The notes under the pieces: model-generated
Told to the model about the DNA's origin: nothing
The model's database searches: none
Seen by the model: the letters and a program-made list of their open reading frames with translations, nothing else
NCBI RefSeq assembly: GCF_048213115.1
Contig: NZ_CP172404.1
Span: 3,224,001-3,288,000, forward strand
DNA: 64,000 nucleotides
Source: Niveibacterium terrae
GTDB lineage: Bacteria; Pseudomonadota; Gammaproteobacteria; Burkholderiales; Rhodocyclaceae
Direction: 5' to 3'
Shown: positions 40,778 through 49,836 of the stretch, piece by piece
Layout of the letters: every line of letters starts with the position of its first letter
Position numbering within the stretch: the first letter of the stretch is position 1
Made by a program: the position numbers and the translations under genes

Positions 40778-42751
40778 TCACCAGCCCTGCAGCAGCCTGT
40801 CCTCGGCCGCGGCGAGGGCCGCCGGCACGCCGCGCAACACGACGACGTCGCCGTCCTCGAAACAGAGCTCCCGCTCGGGGTTGACGCCGCGTATTCCGTG
40901 CCGCCTGACCGCCGATACGCGCACTCCAGGCGCTTCGCTCTCGAGCTCGGCGATCGACTTGCCCAGACCCAGGGCGCCCGACTCGAGCACGACCGAACGC
41001 AGCCGCTCCAGCTGCGCGTCGGGGTTGTCCGCCGCGTCCGACAGCCCGTGGAAGAAGCCGCGCATCAGCGCATAGCGCTGGTTGCGGATGTCGCGGGTGC
41101 GGCGCACGACCCTCGACAGCGGCACGCCGACCAGCGCCATCGTGTGGCTCGCAAGCGTGATGCCCGATTCAAAGATATCGGTGACGACGGCCGCCGCCCC
41201 TTCCTGGGACAGGCGTTCGAGCTGGGATTCCTCGGTCGCCCGGACAACGACCGGCAGGTCGGGACGAGCGCCCCTGACCGCATCGATGACGCGGCAGGCC
41301 GAAGCGACATCCGCATAGGAGATCACGACAGCCGAAGCGCGCATCAGGCCTGCGGCGATCAGCGTCTCGCGGCGCGCTGCATCGCCATAGACGACGGTCT
41401 CGCCGGCGACGGCGGCTTCGCGGACCCGGTCGGGATCGAGGTCCAGCGCGACCGAAGACAGGTTCTCCTGCTCGAAGAAGCGGGCCAGCAGCTGCCCCGT
41501 CCGCCCGTAGCCACAGATGATCACATGGCGCTCGGTGCCCAGGGACTGGGCGGCGACCCGGGTCAGCTCCATCGAACGGAGCAACCATTCGGACGCGACA
41601 AAGCGCAGCACGATCCGGTCGCTCGCGACGACCAGCAGCGGCGCCAGGACCAGGGACAGGATCAGCGTCGCGGCGGCGACCTGGATGTGTTCGGGAGAGC
41701 TGAGCTTGTAGGCTGCCATTTGCGAGAGCAGCACGAAACCGAACTCGCCTCCGGCGCAGAGCCAGAGTCCGGTGCGGACCGAATTTCCGGCCGTCGCGCC
41801 GAAGATCCGGCAGGCCGCGGCAACGACCGCGAACTTCGCAACCATCAACAGCACCAGAAGCCCAAGCACGACGGGCAGATGGGCCAGGATCACCCGCACG
41901 TCGAGGAACATCCCGACCGTGACCAGGAAGAGCCCCAGCAGAACGTCGCGAAAAGGCTTGATGTGCTCCTCGACCCGGTAGCGGTACTCGGTCTCGGAGA
42001 TCAGCATGCCGGCCACGAATGCCCCCAGCGCCATCGACAGCCCCACTTTGGCAGTCAGCCAGGCAAGACCCAGAGTAACCAGCAGCACATTGAGCATGAA
42101 GAGCTGGGAGGAACGACGCCGCGCAACGAGCAGGAACCAGCGCGCGAAGATCCTCTGCCCCAGATAGAGGACAACCGCCAGAAGCAGCGCCGCCTTGACC
42201 GCGGCGAGCGCCAGCACGCGCAGCTGCTGCTCGGGGGGCTCGGAGAGCGCCGGGATCAGCACCAGGAAAGGCACGACGGCCAGATCCTGGAAGAGCAGCA
42301 CGCCCATCACCATGCGCCCGTGCGCGGCATCGAGTTCCAGCCGGTCGATCAATAGCTTGGAGAGCAGAGCCGTCGAGGACATCGCGAGCGCGCCACCGAG
42401 CACCAGGGCCGAACCGGTAGGGACTCCGGCGAAATGCCCGATCAGCAGCGTCAGCGCGATGCTCGCCCCGACCTGCAGCGCCCCCAGCCCGAACACGACC
42501 CTCTTCATGCTGAGCAGCCGGGGCAGAGAGAACTCCAGCCCGATCGTGAACATCAGGAACACGACGCCGAACTCGGCCAGCCCGCGCGCGCCCTCCTCGT
42601 CGGGAATCAGGTTCAGCGCGGCGGGGCCGAGCAGCGCGCCGACGGCCAGATAGGCCAGCTCGCCAGGCAGCTTGAGCTTGCCGAAACCCATCACGGCAAC
42701 GACCGAGACGACCAACAAAAGGAGGATTACATCGAGAGTGGAGGTCATCAA
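40778..42751 (-). CDS. Monovalent cation:proton antiporter-2 (Kef/YbaL-type)
   Basis: 657 aa. Residues 1-385 form about 12 membrane helices of the CPA2 exchanger (LPGELAYLAVGALLGPAALN, GLEFSLPRLLSMKRVVFG, LFQDLAVVPFLVLIPAL). A TrkA-N nucleotide-binding domain follows (HVIICGYGRTGQLLARFFEQ near 415, with the GxGxxG pattern). A TrkA-C domain (SIAELESEAPGVRVSAVRRH) closes the protein. It probably exports K+ in exchange for H+ under redox or nucleotide control. The pattern with TrkA-N and TrkA-C matches YbaL/KefB-like proteins; no KefF or KefG ancillary gene is adjacent. Divergent from kdsD. Confidence 0.88.
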   Translation of the reverse strand: MMTSTLDVILLLLVVSVVAVMGFGKLKLPGELAYLAVGALLGPAALNLIPDEEGARGLAEFGVVFLMFTIGLEFSLPRLLSMKRVVFGLGALQVGASIALTLLIGHFAGVPTGSALVLGGALAMSSTALLSKLLIDRLELDAAHGRMVMGVLLFQDLAVVPFLVLIPALSEPPEQQLRVLALAAVKAALLLAVVLYLGQRIFARWFLLVARRRSSQLFMLNVLLVTLGLAWLTAKVGLSMALGAFVAGMLISETEYRYRVEEHIKPFRDVLLGLFLVTVGMFLDVRVILAHLPVVLGLLVLLMVAKFAVVAAACRIFGATAGNSVRTGLWLCAGGEFGFVLLSQMAAYKLSSPEHIQVAAATLILSLVLAPLLVVASDRIVLRFVASEWLLRSMELTRVAAQSLGTERHVIICGYGRTGQLLARFFEQENLSSVALDLDPDRVREAAVAGETVVYGDAARRETLIAAGLMRASAVVISYADVASACRVIDAVRGARPDLPVVVRATEESQLERLSQEGAAAVVTDIFESGITLASHTMALVGVPLSRVVRRTRDIRNQRYALMRGFFHGLSDAADNPDAQLERLRSVVLESGALGLGKSIAELESEAPGVRVSAVRRHGIRGVNPERELCFEDGDVVVLRGVPAALAAAEDRLLQGW

Positions 42752-42804
42752 AAAAGGACAGATTCAGCGCCGGGCCGGCGAAAAAGGGGGCATTGCCCCT
42801 CTGC

Positions 42805-42810
42805 TATACT
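42805..42810 (+). promoter_or_regulatory. Candidate -10 box of the kdsD operon
   Basis: TATACT 28 bases before the kdsD start, preceded by GC, a good -10. The -35 region 17 bases upstream is poor, so activation or a relaxed promoter is likely. Confidence 0.4.
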
Positions 42811-42838
42811 CGCAGCCTAGTTTAACCGCTGCGCGACC

Positions 42839-43843
42839 ATGCACGAAACCAAGCCAAACACCGCTTCCCGAGCAAGCGACGAAGAACTGATCAGGCTGGG
42901 CCGCGAGGTCCTGGTAATCGAAGCAGCCGCGGTCGCGGACCTGAGCCGTTCAATCGATGGCGATTTCGTCCACGCCGCCCGCCTGATCCTCGAAGCCCCC
43001 GGCCGCGTGATCGTGACCGGGGTCGGAAAATCCGGCCACATCGCCCGCAAGATCGCCGCAACGCTGGCCTCGACGGGCACGCCCGCCTATTTCGTCCATG
43101 CGACCGAAGCGGCGCACGGCGATCTCGGCATGATCACCCGCGACGACGTCGTGCTGGCGCTGTCGAACTCAGGCACGACCGCCGAAGTGCTGACGATTGC
43201 GCCGGCCATCAAACGCAACGGCGCGAAGCTGATCGCGATGACCGGCCACCCGGATTCGACGCTCGCACAGCTCGCCGACGTGCATCTCGATGCCGGAACC
43301 GCGCGCGAGGCCTGCCCGCTGAACTTGGCGCCGACGGCCAGCACGACCGCGGCGCTCGCACTCGGCGACGCTCTGGCCGTCGCGCTGCTCGAAGCCCGTG
43401 GCTTCGGCCCCGACGACTTCGCCCGCTCCCATCCAGGCGGCGCACTGGGCCGCCGCCTGCTGACCCGGGTCTCCGACATCATGCGCACCGGTGAGCGGAT
43501 TCCCCGCGTTCCGGAATCGGCCAGCTTCAACGAAGCGCTGCTTGAAGTGACCCGTGGCGGAATGGGCATGACCGCGATCGTCGACGATGCCGACCACCCG
43601 CTAGGCATCTTCACCGACGGCGACCTGCGCCGCCTGCTCGGCTCCGGAGTCGATCTGCGCAAACTGATGATCCGTGAAGTGATGACCCGCTCACCGCGTT
43701 CGATCGGACCCGATGCGCTGGCCGCCGAAGCTGCAGCGCGGATGGAGGAGAAGCGGATCAGCCAGATTCTGGTACTCGATGCCGACGCGGTGCTGGTCGG
43801 CGCGCTGAGCATGCACGACCTGATGGACGCGAAGGTGATCTGA
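42839..43843 (+). CDS. kdsD: Arabinose-5-phosphate isomerase (KdsD/KpsF/GutQ family)
   Basis: 334 aa. It converts ribulose 5-phosphate to arabinose 5-phosphate for Kdo synthesis. The SIS domain (residues about 50-185) has GRVIVTGVGKSGHIARKIAA, ATLASTGTPAYFVHATEAAH and ALSNSGTTAEVLTI. Two CBS domains follow (about 215-330), with IMRTGERIPRVPES and GVDLRKLMIREVMTRSPRSI. First gene of the plus-strand LPS operon kdsD-kdsC-lptC-lptA; its stop overlaps the kdsC start. Confidence 0.96.
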   Translation: MHETKPNTASRASDEELIRLGREVLVIEAAAVADLSRSIDGDFVHAARLILEAPGRVIVTGVGKSGHIARKIAATLASTGTPAYFVHATEAAHGDLGMITRDDVVLALSNSGTTAEVLTIAPAIKRNGAKLIAMTGHPDSTLAQLADVHLDAGTAREACPLNLAPTASTTAALALGDALAVALLEARGFGPDDFARSHPGGALGRRLLTRVSDIMRTGERIPRVPESASFNEALLEVTRGGMGMTAIVDDADHPLGIFTDGDLRRLLGSGVDLRKLMIREVMTRSPRSIGPDALAAEAAARMEEKRISQILVLDADAVLVGALSMHDLMDAKVI

Positions 43844-44376
43844 TGAACCGGGCTCATGAGCGTGCAGCCGCCGTCAAACTGATGGCTTTCGATGTCGACG
43901 GCGTGCTGACCGACGGAACGATCTGGTATTCGGCCGATGGCGATGCGTTCAAGGGCTTCTCGACGCTGGACGGTCACGGTCTGAAGATGCTGCAGATGGC
44001 CGGCATCGAAGTCGCGATCATCTCGGGCCGCCGTTCGCGGGCCCTGGAGCTGCGCTGCGAGAACCTCGGCATTACCCGACTGCACCAGGGCGTCGAGGAC
44101 AAGCGCGGTGCGTTGCAGCAGCTGCTCGACGAGCTGAATCTGACGCGCGATCAGGCCGGCTATATCGGCGACGACATCGTCGACCTGCCCATCCTGTCCG
44201 CCTGTGGCTTCTCGGCGACGACCGGCGACGGCCATCCGCTGATGCGCGGCCGCGTAGACTACGTCAGCACCCGCGCGGGCGGGCGTGGTGCGGCGCGCGA
44301 AGTCTGTGAATTCATCCTCGAAGCCCAGGGCAAGCTCACGCCGCTGCTCGAGCGCTGGCTGGGCGAATCCGCATGA
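43843..44376 (+). CDS. kdsC: 3-deoxy-D-manno-octulosonate 8-phosphate phosphatase
   Basis: 177 aa HAD phosphatase without a cap domain. The nucleophile motif MAFDVDGVLTDGTIWYS places the catalytic Asp residues at 17 and 19. VAIISGRRSRALELRCENLG is motif II and YIGDDIVDLPILSACGFS is the Mg-binding motif. It releases phosphate from Kdo-8-P. Its ATG overlaps the kdsD stop and its stop overlaps lptC. Confidence 0.95.
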   Translation: MNRAHERAAAVKLMAFDVDGVLTDGTIWYSADGDAFKGFSTLDGHGLKMLQMAGIEVAIISGRRSRALELRCENLGITRLHQGVEDKRGALQQLLDELNLTRDQAGYIGDDIVDLPILSACGFSATTGDGHPLMRGRVDYVSTRAGGRGAAREVCEFILEAQGKLTPLLERWLGESA

Positions 44377-44951
44377 AACCACACCTGCCGGTCTTCCCGA
44401 TTCTGCTGGCTGGCCTGCTCGCCGGAACGAGCTTCTGGCTCGAACACTATGTGCGCACCCAGGCCAGTCACCCGGACGGACGCCTGCGCCACGACCCCGA
44501 CATGATCGCCCAAGGCGCAAGCCAGGAGCGTTTCGACGCGAACGGAAAGCGCCTCTATGTTCTTAAAACCGAAAAGCTGAGCCATTACCCTGACGATCAG
44601 AGCACCCACGTCACGAAGCCCCAGCTGATGCATTTCGGCAAGCCCCAACCCCTGACGGTCACGTCCGACACGGCCCGCATCCTCGGCGAGGGCCGCGAGA
44701 TCGTCCTCACCGGCAATGTGCTCGGCAGGCGCGAGGCCGGAGCCGACCAGCCGGCGCTGGGCTTCGCGACGAGCTCGCTCACCGTGCTGCCGGACGACGA
44801 GCGCGCCTTTACCGAAGAGGCCGTGCACATGACGCACGGCCGCAGCATCATCGACGGCCAACGCCTCGAGATCGACCAGCTTCACGGCCTCGTCAGCCTC
44901 CACCAGGTCAGAGCAACCGTCTATTCGAAATCCCAGGACCAAGCCCGATGA
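44373..44951 (+). CDS. lptC: LPS transport protein LptC
   Basis: 192 aa bitopic inner-membrane protein. One helix at residues about 5-22 is followed by a periplasmic beta-jellyroll (YVLKTEKLSHYPDDQSTHVT, LTGNVLGRREAGADQPALGF, AFTEEAVHMTHGRSIIDGQR). LptC takes LPS from LptBFG to LptA. It overlaps kdsC and lptA by four bases each. Confidence 0.9.
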   Translation: MKPHLPVFPILLAGLLAGTSFWLEHYVRTQASHPDGRLRHDPDMIAQGASQERFDANGKRLYVLKTEKLSHYPDDQSTHVTKPQLMHFGKPQPLTVTSDTARILGEGREIVLTGNVLGRREAGADQPALGFATSSLTVLPDDERAFTEEAVHMTHGRSIIDGQRLEIDQLHGLVSLHQVRATVYSKSQDQAR

Positions 44952-45502
44952 GAAAAACCCTCTGTTTCGCCGCTCTGCTGGGCGCCCTCTCGCTGTCACC
45001 ACTCGCTCATGCCGAGCAGGCCGACCGCAGCAAACCGGTCAAGATCACCGCGGACCGGGTCTCGGTCGACGACAAAAACAAGGTCCAGATCTTTGAAGGA
45101 TCCGTTGTGCTGACCCAGGGCACGCTGACCCTGCACGCCGACAAAATCGTCGTCTCCCAGGATCAGGACGGCTTCCAGAAGGGCGTCGCGACCAGCGGCG
45201 CGGGAGGCCTCGCGCGTTTCCGTCAGAAACGCGAAGCGAAGAGCGAGTACATCGAGGGCGAAGCCGAGAGGATCGTCTATAACGCGAAAAACGACACGGC
45301 CCAGCTCTTCAATCGCGCGAAAGTCGTCAGCGGCGGCCGTGACGAAGTGAGCGGCCAATACATCGACTATGACGGTTACAACGAGATCTACCAGGCCACG
45401 AACGGCCCGAATGCGACTGTCGTCTCCAACGCGAAGTCCCGGGTCTCGGTGACGATACAGCCGAAGAAGTCGGGCGCGAAACCCGCCGCCTCGGCGCCCT
45501 GA
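44948..45502 (+). CDS. lptA: LPS periplasmic bridge protein LptA
   Basis: 184 aa with a signal peptide (residues 1-22, ending AHA). The OstA-like beta-jellyroll contains DRVSVDDKNKVQIFEGSVVL, QGTLTLHADKIVVSQDQDGF and EYIEGEAERIVYNAKNDTAQ. LptA polymers carry LPS across the periplasm. A strong terminator follows at once, so lptB, which usually comes next, is not in this transcript. Confidence 0.94.
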   Translation: MRKTLCFAALLGALSLSPLAHAEQADRSKPVKITADRVSVDDKNKVQIFEGSVVLTQGTLTLHADKIVVSQDQDGFQKGVATSGAGGLARFRQKREAKSEYIEGEAERIVYNAKNDTAQLFNRAKVVSGGRDEVSGQYIDYDGYNEIYQATNGPNATVVSNAKSRVSVTIQPKKSGAKPAASAP

Positions 45503-45507
45503 ACGAG

Positions 45508-45534
45508 AAAGAGCCGCACTGCGGCTCTTTTTTT
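45508..45534. terminator. Terminator between lptA and clpA
   Basis: AAAGAGCCGC / GCGGCTCTTT stem with a three-base ACT loop, followed by further Ts (to 45534). The As before and Ts after allow it to serve both the lptA and the minus-strand clpA transcripts. Confidence 0.9.
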
Positions 45535-45550
45535 GGGCGACGGACCGGGT

Positions 45551-47830
45551 TCAGACCGCGGCGACCTCGTTCTCTTCGTCGAACACAAGGCTCACCTTGT
45601 CCTGATCGTCGAGTCCGATCGTGATGCGCCCGCCATCGACGAGACGCCCGAACAGCAGCTCGTCGGCCAGCACGGCGCGGATCGCGTCCTGAATCAGCCG
45701 GGCCATCGGCCTCGCCCCCATCAAGGGGTCGAAGCCCTTGCTCGCCAGCCAGCGTCTGAGCTCGTCGGTGAAGCTCACCTCGACCTTCTTCTCGGTCAGC
45801 TGGGCTTCGAGCTGCATCAGGAACTTGTCGACGACCCTGAGGATCACTTCCTCGTCGAGCGGCCGGAACGAGATCGTCGCATCGAGCCGGTTGCGGAACT
45901 CGGGCGTGAATTGACGCTTCAGTTCGACCATCTCGTCGCCGGTCTGCCGGGACGCGGTGAAACCCATCGTCGACTTCTGGATCGCCTCCTGACCGACGTT
46001 GGTCGTCATGATGATGATCGCGTTGCGGAAGTCCGCCTTGCGGCCGTTGTTGTCGGTCAGCGTGCCGTGGTCCATCACCTGCAGCAAGATGTTGTAGATG
46101 TCCGGGTGGGCCTTTTCGATCTCGTCGAGCAGCAGCACACAGTGCGGCGCTTTCGTGATCGCTTCGGTCAAGAGCCCACCCTGGTCGAAGCCGACATAGC
46201 CAGGAGGCGCGCCGATCAGCCGGCTGACCGCATGGCGTTCCATGTACTCGGACATGTCGAAGCGGACCAGCTCTATGCCCAGCGTGTAGGCGAGCTGGCG
46301 CGCGACCTCGGTCTTGCCGACGCCGGTCGGGCCGCTGAACAGGAAAGCCCCGATCGGCTTCTGCGGGTTGCCGAGACCCGAGCGCGACATCTTGATCGCG
46401 CGCGACAGCGCATCGATCGCATCGGACTGTCCGAACACGACGTTCTTCAGATCGCGGTCGAGGTTGCGCAACGCATTCTTGTCATCGGACGAGACGCTGC
46501 GCGGCGGGATCCGGGCGATCTTCGCGACGATGTCCTCGATCTCGCCCTTGCCGATCACCTTCTTCTGCCGCGACTTGGGCAGGATGCGCTGAGCGGCTCC
46601 GGCCTCGTCGATTACGTCGATCGCCTTGTCGGGCAGATGGCGGTCGTTGATGTAGCGCGCCGACAGTTCGGCCGCGCTGCTCAGCGCCGCGTTCGAATAC
46701 TTGATGCCATGGTGCTGCTCGAAACGCGACTTCAGGCCCTTGAGGATCTCGACAGTCTCCTGGACCGAGGGCTCGACGACTTCGACCTTCTGGAAGCGCC
46801 GGGACAGCGCGTGATCTTTCTCGAAGATCTGCCGGAACTCGGTGAAGGTGGTCGCCCCGACGCATTTGAGCTGCCCCGACGAGAGCGCCGGTTTGAGCAG
46901 GTTCGATGCATCCAGCGTTCCGCCCGAGGCCGCCCCGGCGCCGATCAGCGTGTGGATCTCGTCGATGAACAGGATCGCCTTGTCGGTTTCGGCCAGCTGT
47001 TTGAGCACGGCCTTGAGCCTTTGCTCGAAGTCGCCCCGGTACTTCGTTCCGGCCAGCAGCGCGCCCATGTCGAGCGCATAGACCTGCGCGTTCTCGAGCA
47101 GATCGGGAACCCGCCCGTCGATGATCCGGCGCGCCAGGCCTTCGGCGATCGCGGTCTTGCCGACACCGGCTTCGCCGACCAGCAGCGGATTGTTCTTGCG
47201 CCGCCGGCACAGGGTCTGGATGACCCGTTCGATTTCCTTGTCGCGGCCGATCAAGGGATCGATCTTGCCCTGGAGCGCCTGCTGGTTCAGGTTCTGCGTG
47301 AAGCTCTCCAGCGCTCCGCCGCTCGCCGCCGCTTCCTGAGCTTCGCCTTCGGAGGCTTCGGACTCGGACTTCTCGGTCGGCTTCGCGCCCATCTGGGGCT
47401 GTTTCGTAATCCCGTGTGAGATGAAGTTCACGACGTCCAGCCGCGAGATCCCCTGGCGGCTCAGGAAATAGACCGCATGCGATTCCTTTTCGCCGAAGAT
47501 TGCGACCAGAACGTTTGCTCCGGTCACTTCCTTCTTGCCCGAAGACTGCACATGCAGGATCGCGCGCTGGATCACACGCTGAAAGCCCAGGGTCGGCTGG
47601 GTATCGACTTCATCCTCGCCTTCGACGGTCGGGGTGTGTTCGGTGATGAACAGCGTCAGCTCCTGCCTCAGCTCGTCGAGGCTGGCCGCACAGGAGCGCA
47701 GCACTTCAGCCGCGCTCGGGTTGTCGAGCAGAGCCAGCAGCAGATGCTCGATCGTGATGAATTCGTGGCGTTTCTGTCTTGCCTCGACGAAGGCCAGATG
47801 CAGGCTGACTTCAAGTTCCTGGGCGATCAT
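45551..47830 (-). CDS. clpA: ATP-dependent Clp protease ATP-binding subunit ClpA
   Basis: 759 aa Hsp100 unfoldase. The N-terminal Clp repeat domain (residues 1-145) is the ClpS docking region. D1 has Walker A GEAGVGKTAIAEGLA near 220 and VQEAGAAQR-type sensor regions; D2 has GPTGVGKTEVARQLAY near 505 and the HPDIYNILLQVMDHGTLTD Walker B region. A loop with MGF (STMGFTASR) stands where ClpA carries the IGL/F tripeptide that docks on ClpP. There is no ClpB-type middle domain. clpS lies just upstream in the same direction. clpP is not in the window. Confidence 0.96.
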   Translation of the reverse strand: MIAQELEVSLHLAFVEARQKRHEFITIEHLLLALLDNPSAAEVLRSCAASLDELRQELTLFITEHTPTVEGEDEVDTQPTLGFQRVIQRAILHVQSSGKKEVTGANVLVAIFGEKESHAVYFLSRQGISRLDVVNFISHGITKQPQMGAKPTEKSESEASEGEAQEAAASGGALESFTQNLNQQALQGKIDPLIGRDKEIERVIQTLCRRRKNNPLLVGEAGVGKTAIAEGLARRIIDGRVPDLLENAQVYALDMGALLAGTKYRGDFEQRLKAVLKQLAETDKAILFIDEIHTLIGAGAASGGTLDASNLLKPALSSGQLKCVGATTFTEFRQIFEKDHALSRRFQKVEVVEPSVQETVEILKGLKSRFEQHHGIKYSNAALSSAAELSARYINDRHLPDKAIDVIDEAGAAQRILPKSRQKKVIGKGEIEDIVAKIARIPPRSVSSDDKNALRNLDRDLKNVVFGQSDAIDALSRAIKMSRSGLGNPQKPIGAFLFSGPTGVGKTEVARQLAYTLGIELVRFDMSEYMERHAVSRLIGAPPGYVGFDQGGLLTEAITKAPHCVLLLDEIEKAHPDIYNILLQVMDHGTLTDNNGRKADFRNAIIIMTTNVGQEAIQKSTMGFTASRQTGDEMVELKRQFTPEFRNRLDATISFRPLDEEVILRVVDKFLMQLEAQLTEKKVEVSFTDELRRWLASKGFDPLMGARPMARLIQDAIRAVLADELLFGRLVDGGRITIGLDDQDKVSLVFDEENEVAAV

Positions 47831-47831
47831 C

Positions 47832-48149
47832 TCAGTTTTCCTCCATTACGCAGGCCAGCGGATGCTGGTTCTGCCGCGCGAAAGCGCTGACCTGTTCCAC
47901 CTTGGTTGCGGCGATGTCCTTCGGGAAAACGCCACAGACGCCGCGCCCTTCCGTATGCACTTGGAGCATGACTCTCGTTGCGCGTTCTCTATCCATCGAA
48001 AAAAACCGTTGCAGCACAACCACAACGAACTCCATCGGGGTGAAATCGTCGTTGAGCAGCAGAACCTTGAACAAGTGCGGAGGCTGCAATCGGGTGCGCT
48101 CGGCCTCAAGGACGGATTCGTTCTGTTTCTTCGTAGCCATGCGAGCCAT
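47832..48149 (-). CDS. clpS: ATP-dependent Clp protease adaptor ClpS
   Basis: 105 aa. The N-end rule binding core is intact: FKVLLLNDDFTPMEFVVVVL (with the conserved Asn-Asp-Asp), the MDRERATRVMLQVHTEGRGV helix and CGVFPKDIAATKVEQV. It delivers N-degron substrates to ClpA. The start is taken at 48149 (MARMATKK) because GGAG lies eight bases before it; an ATG three codons later lacks one. It is two bases upstream of clpA. Confidence 0.93.
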   Translation of the reverse strand: MARMATKKQNESVLEAERTRLQPPHLFKVLLLNDDFTPMEFVVVVLQRFFSMDRERATRVMLQVHTEGRGVCGVFPKDIAATKVEQVSAFARQNQHPLACVMEEN

Positions 48150-48439
48150 TCTAATCACTCCACCCCATTGTTCAAGGCATCGGGGGGGGTCGGATGAGTA
48201 ACAAACTGCGCCGCTGGCGCAAAAAAGAGCGCACGGCGCGCGGACCATGCAAGCATCTGATTTTTCGAAACAATGACGAGGCCATAAGCCGACATCCCCC
48301 GCCCCCACCACAAGCAAGCGTGCGAAATTGCATTGCAGCGACGCTTTCGCTGCCGTAAAAACGCCGTCAGTGCTCTACGCACCGGGGTTTGCGGATCTCG
48401 ATCCGGCAAAAAAGGCAACCAAAGGGAGAAACAAGCAAG
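48150..48439. other. Divergent intergenic region clpS / cold-shock gene
   Basis: 290 bases with no convincing gene. It must hold the clpS promoter and the 5' leader of the cold-shock gene. A seven-base-pair hairpin GCAGCGA / TCGCTGC lies at 48335-48353, about 90 bases before the cold-shock start. A long structured leader would fit cold-inducible csp mRNAs, but I cannot show thermosensing from sequence. Confidence 0.4.
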
Positions 48440-48649
48440 ATGGCAACAGGCACGGTCAAGTGGTTCAACGATTCCAAGGGCTTTGGTTTCATCACGCCCG
48501 ACGACGGCAGCGAAGATCTGTTCGCTCACTTTTCGGCCATCACGATGGGCGGCTTCAAGACGCTCAAAGAGGGCGAAAAGGTCATCTTCGACGTTCTGCA
48601 AGGCCCCAAGGGCAAGCAGGCCTCGAACATCCAACGCGGCGCGGCCTGA
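48440..48649 (+). CDS. cspA: Cold-shock domain protein (CspA family)
   Basis: 69 aa single cold-shock domain. It opens MATGTVKWFNDSKGFGFITP, with RNP1 as KGFGFI and RNP2 as DLFAHF. Acts as an RNA chaperone. AAGGGAGAAA precedes the ATG at 48440; a longer frame begins upstream but is leader. Terminated by the hairpin at 48669. The paralogue number in the genome cannot be told. Confidence 0.96.
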   Translation: MATGTVKWFNDSKGFGFITPDDGSEDLFAHFSAITMGGFKTLKEGEKVIFDVLQGPKGKQASNIQRGAA

Positions 48650-48668
48650 ACCCGGGCACTCCCGCACG

Positions 48669-48697
48669 GGCCCGCCTTTGGCGGGCCTTCTGTTTTT
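48669..48697 (+). terminator. Terminator of the cold-shock gene
   Basis: GGCCCGCC / GGCGGGCC stem with a TTT loop, followed by TTCTGTTTTT, 20 bases after the stop codon. A good intrinsic terminator. Confidence 0.85.
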
Positions 48698-48777
48698 CGA
48701 GCGGAGGATGCGCGGAGCGGATATGCTCCAACCTCCTCCGTTTCATCTGCGACGAAGCCCCGCTTCGCTCGCCCCCC

Positions 48778-49386
48778 ATGAGCCAGATCATCCTGCTGAA
48801 CAAACCCTTCGGAGTCCTGAGCCAGTTCACCGGCGAAGCCGGCCAGCGCACGCTCGCCGATTTCGGCCTGCCGCCGGGCGTCTATGCCGCAGGCCGCCTC
48901 GACGCCGACAGCGAAGGCCTGCTGCTGCTGACCGACGACGGAGGCCTGCAACACCGCCTGGCCGACCCGCGTCACAAAGAGAAGAAAACCTATCTGGTTC
49001 AGGTCGAGCGCGAACCCGACGACGCTGCGCTCGCCGCTTTGCGAGGCCCTCTCGACCTGGGCGACTTCGTGACCCGGCCCTGTGAAGCGAGGCGGATAGC
49101 CGAGCCCGACTGGCTGTGGCCACGCGATCCTCCCGTACGCTTTCGCAAGCAGGTGCCGACCGCGTGGCTGGAGGTCCGGCTCACCGAGGGCAAGAACCGC
49201 CAGGTCAGACGGATGACGGCCAAGGTCGGTTTCCCGACGCTGCGCCTCGTCCGCAGCGCGATCGGCCCCTGGCAGCTCACCGATCTCACCCCGGGTCAGT
49301 GGCGGGCCGAAACGGTTCAGGCTCTGGCTTTTCCGGGACAAAACGGCGATAGTGCGCGTCAATCCAGATCCCGGCCCCGACGATGA
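48778..49386 (+). CDS. rluE: 23S rRNA pseudouridine synthase, RluE-like
   Basis: 202 aa, RsuA/RluB/E/F family. The catalytic Asp is in GRLDADSEGLLLLTDDGGL near residue 43. KTYLVQVEREPDDAALAALR and EGKNRQVRRMTAKVGFPTLR are other conserved motifs. There is no N-terminal S4 domain and the length is short, so RluE (U2457) is the best match among paralogues. The ATG at 48778 is where the family begins. The stop overlaps the next gene. Confidence 0.88.
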   Translation: MSQIILLNKPFGVLSQFTGEAGQRTLADFGLPPGVYAAGRLDADSEGLLLLTDDGGLQHRLADPRHKEKKTYLVQVEREPDDAALAALRGPLDLGDFVTRPCEARRIAEPDWLWPRDPPVRFRKQVPTAWLEVRLTEGKNRQVRRMTAKVGFPTLRLVRSAIGPWQLTDLTPGQWRAETVQALAFPGQNGDSARQSRSRPRR

Positions 49387-49832
49387 AATCACCGACCTCG
49401 CTGACGATTGCGCTTCTCCTCTGCTCCGCGCTGAGCCTTCCTTGCGCTCAGGCTTCCGGCCCCAGGGTGCAGGAGCTCACCCTCGGCAAGACCCACGTCC
49501 AGGCCGAACTCGCGGTGAGCTTCCAGCAAAGGGAGATCGGGCTGATGAACCGGCACAGCCTGGCGGAAAACAGCGGCATGCTTTTCGTCTTCGACGTCGA
49601 GAGCAGTCACTGCATGTGGATGAAGGACACGCCCCTGTCGCTCTCGGTCGCCTTCGTGTCCGAGGAAGGCTTCATCCTGAACATCGAGGAGATGACGGCT
49701 CTGAGCGAGGACAGCCACTGCGCGGCGACGCCCGCGCGCTACGCGCTGGAGATGAACAAGGGCTGGTTCGCCCGCCACCATATCGTGGCCGGCCAGCACA
49801 TCGCAGGCCTGCCGCCCTTCGCCCACCACTGA
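49383..49832 (+). CDS. Exported DUF192 protein
   Basis: 149 aa. A signal peptide (residues 1-24, ending AQA) precedes a DUF192 domain: QQREIGLMNRHSLAENSGML, FVFDVESSHCMWMKDTPLSL and the ALEMNKGWFARHHIVAGQ end. DUF192 proteins are small secreted beta-barrels of unknown function. The start overlaps the rluE stop. Its end lies four bases from the convergent gspN stop. Confidence 0.88.
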   Translation: MKSPTSLTIALLLCSALSLPCAQASGPRVQELTLGKTHVQAELAVSFQQREIGLMNRHSLAENSGMLFVFDVESSHCMWMKDTPLSLSVAFVSEEGFILNIEEMTALSEDSHCAATPARYALEMNKGWFARHHIVAGQHIAGLPPFAHH

Positions 49833-49836
49833 GCGC

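Noticed and set aside
48182..48230. Small RNA or ORF upstream of clpS
   Set aside because: The G-run and short A-run give no stable stem followed by Ts, and no ORF there has a ribosome-binding site.
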